NCBI RefSeq assembly: GCF_902459465.1
Contig: NC_047062.1
Span: 30,436,673-30,500,672 of the forward strand
DNA: 64,000 nucleotides
Direction: 5' to 3'
DNA from: Asterias rubens
Taxonomy: Eukaryota > Echinodermata > Asteroidea > Forcipulatida > Asteriidae
Under the pieces are notes generated by a model. That model made no database searches. It had not been told where the DNA came from and was given only the letters and a program-made list of their open reading frames with translations. A program made the position numbers and the translations under genes. Shown piece after piece: positions 11,876-22,500 of the stretch (position 1 is the stretch's first letter; each line of letters begins with the position of its first letter).

Positions 11876-11952
11876 TGGGGGCTAAATAGCTTAGTTGATA
11901 GAGCACCAGCACGTTAATCTGGAGGTCGTTAGTTCAAATCCTGCTCTAGTAA
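11876..11952 (+). mobile_element. tRNA-derived SINE head, family N
   Basis: A tRNA-like head: GGGCTAAATAGCTTAGTTGA (A box), AGCACCAGCACGTTAATCTGG (anticodon arm, Asn-like GTT at best) and TTAGTTCAAATCCTGCTCTAG (B box). Diverged from the better copies at 50436 and 18779 and without a folded acceptor stem, so a SINE rather than a tRNA gene. Confidence 0.7.
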
Positions 11953-12509
11953 TAATTCAAAAGAAAGAGTAAACATAGTTTAGTTTAAAAAGTTTTATTA
12001 TTAACACATGCACGATACATCAAGTGCCCAACAGTGACGTAAAGCAAATTCTGAATACCATGTTTGAAAGATAACATACAGGGCTGTACCCACAATTTTT
12101 TTATTTTTTTATTTATATATTTATTTATTTATTTGTTTATTCATAGTTAAGTCTTATAGCATACAGGGTTGGTAATCTATAAATTGTTTACAGTGTCGAT
12201 CTGAAAGCTCATTGATAACCTGGGATGAGAAATTTTCAGAGTTTTTATGTCAGCCCCGAAAAGAAAATCAGCCATAAAATCTTTTTTACATAAACAAATT
12301 CTTTTCTATGATTATTCTTCTTTAGTGCTGAGATATACTTCTCTGTGAAATCTACAGGCGGAAATGCCACCATTTCAACATAGTACTGACTAAACTTAAT
12401 TTTGACTTAAGTTTCAGACTTTTTTTTTGCAGCAACGACAAAACTTACGATTACCTGGAATTTATTGCAACAATAGAAAGTACAATATAAATATAAATGC
12501 ATAACAGGG

Positions 12510-12700
12510 CGTCATGGTTGGGTTATTTTAGCGCATCGAATTCAAGTTCTGGTGGTTAATTAGGTCACTGGAGTGTGGGTTCAAATCCCGGTCAAGACAC
12601 TTGGTCCTTGAGCAAGGTTCCTCTTCACCCATGGGTTTACATGGTAATCTTTAAGGGTAGATGTTGATATTGTGTTTGAAAAAGCCACTAGAGTGCCACG
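12510..12700 (+). mobile_element. tRNA-Leu-like SINE, degraded
   Basis: GTGTGGGTTCAAATCCCGGT, then GACACTTGGTCCTTGAGCAAG and CTTCACCCATGGGT, the tail words of the Leu-like SINE. The A-box half is strongly diverged. Confidence 0.65.
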
Positions 12701-12728
12701 GCAGTCCGGTGCCTGGAGATTAGAAGTA

Positions 12729-13094
12729 TTAAAGGCAGTGGACACTATTGGTGATTACTCAAAATAATCATTAACATAAAATCTTACTTGGTAACAAGTA
12801 ATGGGGAGAGGTTGATAGTATAAAACATTGTGAAAAACAGCTCCCTCTGAGGTAAAGTAGTTTTCGAGAAATTCCACGAATTTGATTTCGAGACCTCAGA
12901 GGTCTTGAAATCAAGCATCTGAAAGCACACAACTTCGTGTGACAAGGGTGTTTTTTTTCTTTCATTATATCTCACAACTTCGATGACCGATTGAGCTCAA
13001 ATCTTCACAGGTTTGTTATTTTGGGCACATGTTGAGATACACCAACTGTGAAGGCTAGTCTTTGACAATTACCAATAGTGTCCAGCGTCGTTAA
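12729..13094. mobile_element. MITE family A, full length
   Basis: Starts TTAAAGGCAGTGGACACTAT and ends CAATAGTGTCCAGCGTCGTTAA; the central palindrome is GACCTCAGAGGTC. The right end of another family A copy follows directly (to 13208, ending GGTGTCCAGTGCCTTTAA), so two copies lie end to end. Confidence 0.88.
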
Positions 13095-13478
13095 AGGAAT
13101 GCTGTTGGCATAATGTAAACGCATTGATTAAAATAAACACATCGATACGCTATTGTGAGTTGAGAATACTGGTCTTTGACAATTACCAAAGGTGTCCAGT
13201 GCCTTTAAAAGACTTCTTTGTGAAAGCGACCGTGGGTGCCTGGAAGTCCAGATTCTAAAGGTCAACTTACCCTTGAGGTCAATAATTATGTTTATATACA
13301 AACTTGTTTACATTGAGATGTTATTAGCTGTCATAGCATAGTCAGCTTTGGCATACTGTCCTAAAATGACCAAGCGCTTTATCATCCTTCTATAAACACA
13401 GGGTTTTAATCTTGAGCTCGTACAGGGGTTTGCTTAAGATTAGCACCCTATCTCACAATAATAATGGATAGAATTACA

Positions 13479-13484
13479 TTTATT
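13479..13484 (-). promoter_or_regulatory. Possible poly(A) signal of BHMT
   Basis: AATAAA on the minus strand, 47 bases after the BHMT stop. It would give a very short 3' UTR; later TTTATT words (plus strand) in the AT-rich flank could serve instead. Confidence 0.35.
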
Positions 13485-13530
13485 TTTGTTCTAGGGATTA
13501 AACCATTATGCAAGAAAAACCTTGGAGCTG

Positions 13531-16500
13531 TCAGTCTGTTGCTAGAAATTTAATTTTTCTTCCAGCTGCTGGAACGAGGTTGGCCCAGTACTCCGGGTTA
13601 GCTCTGTAAGAGGGAAATCATAAGGGACAGGCAAATGTTAGTTAGTGTTAGTATATCATGTTCAAAGTTCATTTCAAGGTGCATTTACTTTGCACAAAAC
13701 TGGTTTTGTCCCTATAGAGATAATTATGTTAAAATAAATGCCTGAAAGTTAAATACATAACCAAGGAGAAATGAAGAAAATTAATTACTAAAACCGACTT
13801 GATAAAGGAATTACATGCAAGTTATTGAACCTGATGGTCAAGTGTCTTGCTAAAGGACAAGGGTGTCCTGACTGGGATTCGAACCCACACTCTGCTGATC
13901 AGAAACACCAGAGTTTGAATCCAGTGCTCGTAACCGCTAGGCCATGACACACCAAGAAAAAACTCTTTGATGGTGAGACTTTCAATAAATTTCTATCTTC
14001 CTGGTTCGTTAAGTTATTTTTTTTTCTTCGTATGTACATTTACCTTTCCCATTGCTCTTTGAAGCTGCTTCTTTCAAGCGCTTTGAAACCTTCGTGATTG
14101 TCTGCACCAGGTGGCCTACAACCTCTCTCGGCTGCTAACTGTTAACACACAACGAACAAACCCAAGATATTAACACAATGTAAAAGACAACATTCAAATC
14201 AGAAGACTACAAATAATATGAATGTATTTTTTGGTTTTTATTTTATAAGAGATTGCGTTAAAGGCAGTGGACACTATTGGTAATTGTCAAAGACTAGCCT
14301 GCACAGTTGGTGTACCTCAACATATGCAGAAAATAACAAACCTGTGAAAATTTGAGTTCAATTCACGAACTTGCAAGATAATAATGAAAGAAAAAAACAC
14401 CCCTGTCACACGAAGTTGTGTGCGTTTAGATGGTTGATTTTGAGACCTCAGGTTCTAAATCTGAGGTCTCAAATTCAAATTCGTGGAAAATTACTTCTTT
14501 CTCGAAAACTATGGCACTTCAGAGGGAGCCGTTTCTCACAATGTTTTAGACCATCAACCTCTCCCCATTACTCGTCACCAAGAAAGGTTCTATGCTGATA
14601 ATTATTTTGAGTAATTACCAATAGTATCCACTGCCTTTAAATCATAAGGTTAACTGATTAAGGCTATTGACCCTACTGCCTTAAGGGGCACATTGCCACC
14701 TACTCCTGTGGCTTAAACCGGGTTGCCCCTTCACAGTCCGTAAGGATGTAGGCATGTATCATCCACTAGGAGCCTGGCTTGAGCAGAATGCAATACCTTC
14801 CCAACTTTTTTCACTGAGCATTTATTGTCAAGTGCCTTAATTGCTCAAGGAAACTAGTGTCATGACCCGGATTTGAACACACACTCTGCTGCTGACAACA
14901 CCAGAGCTTGGGTCCAGTGAATTAGACCACTCGGCCACGACATGCCACAATATAGACAAAACAATAGAACCATTAAATCAATAAACTATAAAATGAGAAA
15001 ACTTATAATGCATGTTGAATTGTCATTTAAACTTAGCAATAAATTTCAACCTTCAAACAAAATTGATTGCTCTCAAACCTTCTTCAACCAGCCCCCCTCC
15101 CACTAATAAAATTTGCAAAAATTAATCAAATTTGTACCTATTAATTTTGTTTTTTACCCATAAACACCGATTAGTGTTAGCACTGTATACTCGGTGAATA
15201 CCAAAATTATTATTCTTAATCCCCGATGCAAATTTTTAAAACATCTATTAAATGTGTACCTCTTCTGCAGATGCTCTTATATGATAAGGCTCGTAGCCAC
15301 AGCAGCCCCCAATATATTTAACTCCAAGCTCATATGCCTTCCTTGTGAATGTGTGGACGTCCATACGTGTCAGTAAGCGCGGTTCCATGGCTATAAAAAG
15401 ACAAAAGTATCGTGAGATAACACGATCAATTATTACATTGTGAATGTCCTCTCGTGATAACATGTGTTTTATGTGTCTATGTACGATACCTGACACTTTT
15501 AGAGTACATAAAATAGATCGTACATTTTGATAATGGCACAAGTATTGTGAGATGCTACAATAAATTATTACATTGTCAATGTCCTCTCGTGATAACATGT
15601 GTGTTATGTGTTGCATGTACGATACATGACACTTTTAGAGTACATAAAATAGATCGTACATTTTGATAATGGCACAAGTATTGTGAGATAATACAATAAA
15701 TTATTACATTGTCAATAATCTTTTGAGTGTCCTCTCGTGATAACATGTGTGTTGTGAGTCGTACATGTACGATTTATGACACTTTTGTAGTACATATTAA
15801 TAAATCGTACATTTTGATAATGACACTATCGTAATACATAAAATAGATCGTACATGTACAACCTTGGCACTGAAAGAGTTTAAAAGGATTTGGGGTAGAA
15901 GAAAGAACAATTTACAAGAGTTAGACTCGAACGAACGACCTCGGTAAATGTACCGGCGCTCTATTAACAAAGTTATCTAGCCCTATGTTACGGTCTGCCT
16001 AATATTGTTAACATCTTTGTTCTGGGTGCCAGTCAGAAGCCATATAACCGTTAACTGCCATGAGGCCAGGTATCACACCCAAATTATGATACAACCTGGG
16101 AAGCGGCAGCCGGGGGATCACCTTAAGTGGATGCGACTTAAGTGGATATCAAATATTAGAAAAAAACAATGGAAACTGACTGGGTACATTTTTAACGATA
16201 TGGGTTGAACAAAGACAAATTGACTAGAGTGGAAAGATGTGACTCACCGAATGGGAACTCTGGGAGTGCTACGTACCCTCGAGGGTCGTTCTCAACCTCT
16301 GTGGTGTGATATCCAACAGGTTGAGCCATGAGGTACGCCTTCAGCCCTGCCTCCTCTAAGCCCCGTTTCATCAGAGCGAGGGTCTTTAGTGTAATGGTAG
16401 GATCATACATGCAGTTAACTCCAACAACATCAGCACCTAAGCAGTAGGACAAAAACATGGGTTCTTAATTGTTGGCATAAAAACTTGCTCGGTAACGAGC

Positions 16501-19500
16501 AATGCCGCTGCTTTCCCTGGCTGCCGCTTCCCAGGTTGTTTTTAATTGTTGGCATAAAAACTTGCTCGGTAACGAGCAATGGAGAGCCGTTGATAGTATA
16601 AAACATTGTGAGGAAAGGCTCCCTCTGAAGTAACGTAGTTTTTGAGAAAACGGTTATTTCTCACTCAAATATTAGAAGACTTCAGGCTTTAAGCCTTTTA
16701 TTAGGCATCTGAAAGCACTCATTCAAGTGCAACAAGGGTGTTTCTTCTTTCATTATTTTCTTGCAACTTTGACGACCAATTGATCCAAAATGGTCACAGG
16801 TTTGTTATATTGTGCATATGTTGGGATACAACCAGTGAGAATACTGGTCTTTGACAATTACCAAAGGTGTCCAGTGCCTTTAAAGGTCATACTTTGGTAA
16901 CGAACCTGAAAAGGAATGGTGTCATTTAATAGATGTTAAAGTGGGATACTATGTTAACATACTACATTAGAGAATTTCATATCCAGACTCGACATCTACT
17001 TTGATCTCTTTTTGTGGCTGGAAGTAGGTCAAACCTTGTGGCCGTTTGCGACTGCTATGCATTTTGGTACAAGCAGCAGGTGGCCGAAAAAAAGTCCCAT
17101 TTGAAAATTTATTATCCTTTCCTTTTTAAGCCTTCCCATGTATTCTTTTAACAAGCCACTTACGCACAGTAGCTTTTACAAATTAGCCAACCCTGTTTAT
17201 ATAAAAGTGCACACAAATAAATGACTACCTGCTCTTGCCATGCGTACAGCACACTCCTGTGGCAGGATACCATCCTCATCCCCAGAGGGAGGTACTCTCA
17301 TGGAGCAGACTACTGGAATGTCCAATGTCTTCATGACCTCAATCGCCCACTCTGCCTCTTCCACTGTCCCAAAAAACTGCAGCACAAAAAATATACAATC
17401 ACACTTTAAGCAACAAACTTTGCAAAGGTCATGGGTTCGAATCCTACCCTGTGCATGTGATTTTTTCTTTTGTTGTTGAGTATATAGTGCTAGCACACAT
17501 GGGTGTATAATCGGTGAAACCAAAATGAATAAACTTAGGTTAGATTAGTTTAGTTTACAATGTATCACCTTCATTGCACAAAATACAACTTAGTGCCAAA
17601 AGGGCAACCCCGAACAGGCACAAAGCAGAACTGAGAAGTCTCCGCGAAAGTAGAAGATAATGCAAGACAGTTCTCTGAAGAATTTGCAAGAAGGTACACA
17701 CATGGTGCTACCGAAAGCCAAATATATATTGATACCTCACCACGCAATGAATGCCTCATAAATCCTATATAATGTCAACTAATTGATACAACCACGATGG
17801 TCCTTCCACATCTTAAACTGAAACTTTATTCCTTGTCTTTTCTACATTGGGTTCTTGGCTAGTACAGTTACCCAGGAGTAAATGGGTACCTGTGAGGGTT
17901 GAGACGATTCTTGTGATTTACTTAGCCGTGTAGCGCATATTATTGTTGCACAGGGTGTATACTCCGCAGGAAGCTGAGATGAGTTGAGGAATGAGTTAAG
18001 GCCCAGTGACCAGGGGTACTAATGTTGGAAGCGCTTTGATATGCCCTTCGGGTGTAAAAAGCGCAATATAAAAACTGGTTATTAATATTATTATTATTAA
18101 GTTTGCTTTTTTGAGAGTCCTTGGCTTCACGACCAGAATAAATGAAATGAAACTATTTTGAAGCCCTACCTCTCCCAATAAACAGTCCACTTTCTTCTCC
18201 TGGAAGACGTCCGCTTGCTTCTTGAACTCCGCCTGGATGTGCTCCTTGCTCTTGTCTTCACTGAATGGACGGACTGGTGAGAAGCCACCAGCAACTAGAG
18301 CGTCCCCTTCTGATGCTACTTGCCTGGCCAAGTCACAGGCCTTGAGATTCAGATCACGAGCCTGTTGAAAGTAAATAAAATAAAAACAGGAAGACTCAAT
18401 TGAGCTGTCTCTCTTACTTAAAGCAAGGACACTTTTGGTAACTACTCAAAATAACTTGGTAGCGAGCAATTAGCTTTTTTTGAGATATGGTGGCCACTAT
18501 AGCAGTGCATAGTAGTATTGTGTCCTCCATACCTCAAAAACGGCTTATGGAGAGCTGTTGATAGTATAAAACATTGTGAGAAACTGCTCCTTCTGATGTT
18601 ATGCAGTTTTGGGGAAGGAGGTAATTTCTTGCTTAAATAAAACAGCCTTTACTTTAGGCCTGAAGTCTTTTATTAGGCATCTGAAAGCAGACACATTTGT
18701 GCAAGAGGGGTGTTTTTTCTTTCAATATTCTCTTGCAACTACAAGGACCAAGACGTGTGGATTTTTGTATTAGTTTTTTGGGGTTGAACAAAGAATTGAC
18801 TAGAGTGGGATTCGAACCAACGACCTCCGGATTAACGTGCCGGCGCTCTACCAATTAGTTGTATTAGTTGTGACACTTTTGTCCCAAAAGTCTAACCCTG
18901 ATGGTGTCCTAGTCCTTTGCTTTCCATGACAATATGGCTAAGTATATATTTATATATATTTTTCTTCTTCTATTTAAACTTTCTGTGACCAGCTAGCAGG
19001 ATAAGGAAGCTCATTATGAACCCTGTCCACACTATCTTTTATCCCCAAAGCAATCATACTGTGAAAAGGCAACCTGTTATTCCCTGGGGGAAATTCCGTA
19101 GAAAATAGTACATTTAATGTGAAAACTTGTTAAGCAGCTTTTTTCACTGGTTCATTATTTTGAGGTTTTTCTCCATCATTAGCATTCACCCAAGACTTCT
19201 TGCAGTCAGTAGTTACACTGTCACTAAATAATCTTCTTGATTAATTATATTTGTATCAGAGCTTATAAAAAGCACTTACATGAATGTGCCCGTCCATGCC
19301 CGGGGTTCCATTGGTTTGACCTTCAAGCACTTTAAATCTTTCATCGTTGGAGTAGAATGTGAATGTGGTGAGAATATCAGCACCTGCTCGTAGGTAGTCC
19401 CTATGCAGCTGAAGCACTAAACATAGACAAACAATAAATTACATCAAATTAAATCTTGCAACACTGGGACCCCTGACCCAGGTCAAAATTCCAGTTAAAC

Positions 19501-22500
19501 CCAGTTAACTGGGCTCAACTGGTACCCAATTTCCATATAAAACCAACTGGTTTGAACTCTGTTCAACTAGGTTAACTATGTTTAAGTGTATAAACCAACT
19601 GGTTTTGTTCAAATTCCATATTAAACCACCTGGTTTCAACAAGCCATATTGAGGTATGATGTACGCATTATGGCCTAAGAGCACTATTTGGTTTGGGTCA
19701 ATTTGTCTGAATATACCCCAAACTACTCTTGCTGCGTTTTCACTGCATGCACGCAGTCGCACTGACCAAAGGGCACAAAGGCAATCGCTTTGTTGCCTCC
19801 ATGAAGTATCGGGCCATCATGATTTAGCTTGATTAAGGGTGTTGTGGCCGAGCGGATAAGAGCACCGAACTCAAGTTCTGATGCTTCTGTTCCGCAGAGT
19901 GTGGGTTCGAATCCCAGTCGTGACTCTTGTGTCCCTGAGCAAGATACTTAACTATAATTGCTTCTCTCCACCCAGGGGTAAATGGGTACATGTGAGGGCA
20001 GAGATGGTTCTTGTGATTGATTTAGCCGAGTAGCGCATATTAATGTTGCACAGGCTGTATACTCCCCAATAATGTGAAGCACTTTGGGACGCCCTTCAGG
20101 TGTGGAAAGCGCTATATAAAAACGAATTATTATTATTATAATAGTTAAGCACAAGATTTTTCCTGATAGTCCCAAAAAAAATCCATCTATTTGATTGCCA
20201 AAAAGAATAGTTCAGAAGGACTGTGTCAAGTTGTCCCAGACTAGTGCTTATCACATGACGTTCTTATCTAATCGAAACCTAATCAATGTAGTGTGCACTG
20301 TTTATGTGGGGTGACACACATGGAGTTACTATACACAAACAGAATAGGATTATGAATGTTTGTGCTATCCTATCCAGAGGGGCGCATGCAACTTTTTCTC
20401 AGATCAGGTGATTTTCTCTTTTTATATTCTCAGTTTAACCATGGTTTAACCATTCAAAATTGAACAATACTATTCAAAATCTTTGACATTTTGTTCATTT
20501 CCTCTTCTATGGTGAAGCTACAGTTGCATGCGTGGTTCCAGAGACGTTGTTTCTGTTGACTTGTAGAAATTAGGAAAGAGTATTAATGATAAAACAGTTA
20601 CAAAAATGATATCTGTGCTCGACTAGTTCCACTTTTGTTATGTTAACTGGGAAAACAGAGTAATTAAGGCATATATTTTTGTGTGTTATGTTGGCGTAAC
20701 GAGCCCAAAAATTGGTTAAGCCGGTAGTATACACAATTTTTTTTTTTTTTAAACAAGGCTACACACAACTTGATAGTATATTCTTAAACTCTTGATGACA
20801 TTTATTTTATTTTTATATCTTTAATAGATTTGAATCATTAAATTTCTTCCCTTGAAAAAATATCCAGGGTCGGCCGTTTTTTTAAGGTAGGTCGGGTTAC
20901 GCCAACATAGCATTTTTGTTTGTTATGTCTAAGCCAATTGCTAGACCCAAAGCACCTTATCACTATTTCTCGTTGATAATCATAATATTGACTATCTGTG
21001 CCAAACAATCAGGATAAAGTGTACCACTGTTGATAACAGTGTAGAGTAAGGGGAGGGGCTTATGAGTCTGGGGGAGAGGGATGAACTACAGGTTCATAGA
21101 CGTAGTTTTTAAGTACACTAGTGGCTATTACTCAAAATATGTTAGCGTAAAAACTTATTTGGTAAAGAGCATCAAAGTGCTGTTGATAGTTTAAAGCATT
21201 GTTCCCTCTGAAGTAACATTGTTGTTGTTTTGGGGCATCTGAAAGCACACAAGTTTGTGCAACAAAGTTGTTTTTTTCTTTCATTATCCTCTTGCAACTT
21301 CAATGACCAATTGAGCCCAAATTTTCACAGGTTTGTTATTTTATGCATATGTTGGGATACACCAAGTGAGAATACTGGACTTTGACAATTACCAAAGGTT
21401 GGTACACTTTGCCGTCAAAGTAATCTCTTTTCTGCACTTAAGCTGACAAACCTGCTCACTGTTGAATCAGGGAAGCCGTGAGGAAAGTCATATAAAATAT
21501 TTTTACAACTATAACAGTTTTGTCATACCGGCTTCAGGATATTTGAGGACTGCTTCTGGGGTCCACATACCAGCAGTAACATAACCTCGCTTCTCTAGAT
21601 TTACGACGTAGCTTCCATCACCAATAACAACACCATCTTCCAGACGTTCCAGAAGCCCTTTCTATATCAAGAAAAGAAACAAAATTAGTTGATGTTATGC
21701 ATCAAGGATAACATAAATTAGTATAGTGCATTATTTACAATAATGTATGGATGCCCTTTACTCCAGTGCTCTGGACATTTTGGGCAATAAAATTCCTTTC
21801 AGCACCAATGTACTTTCAAGAGCTCATAACCATGAACTTACCGTCTCAGAAGTTCGCACCCATCAAGAAAAATCAAGGGCTACCCAAGGTGATCGGGCAT
21901 TTGTGTACGCTGATCCAAAACTTTGGAACAATCTCCCACCTTGTTTTAGACTGTCTTAGTTTGATGAGTAGGTTCGAAAGGAACTAGGTTGCTGGATGCT
22001 AACCAAATATTGGCATTCAAATGTTGGACTCATTTGGTTGGTATTAGCATAGAGCAAGGACAGGGCCCACTTTTAGGCAGAAAATATTGCTCTATTTTTG
22101 TAGCATTTATAAATGAACAGGATGGGCTAGCCAGTCACAGAATTGTTAAGTAAAACTGTTTGATGTGCTTTTTGTGCTTGGGCAGGTTTTTGAAATCAGG
22201 CTCTAGTCTGACCCCTTGCTCTATAGTTTTAGTAAGCCTGTTCCCAACCCTAAACATAATCCTGATTTAACAGAAAACGAATGGTAAATATTCAATGAAG
22301 ACACTTCATCACACTCATTTAATACACCACCCCCCCCCCCAAAAAAAAAAACACCAAAACAACAACAACAAATTGGTTTTGTTTAAAACTTTCATTAATG
22401 TTCTAAAAAAAAAGGCTAGGGTTGTCAAACATGAAAGCAAAATTTTTTTTTCAAACATGTCAAACAACACAAACAAGGAACAGTTTTAGACCCTCACTGA

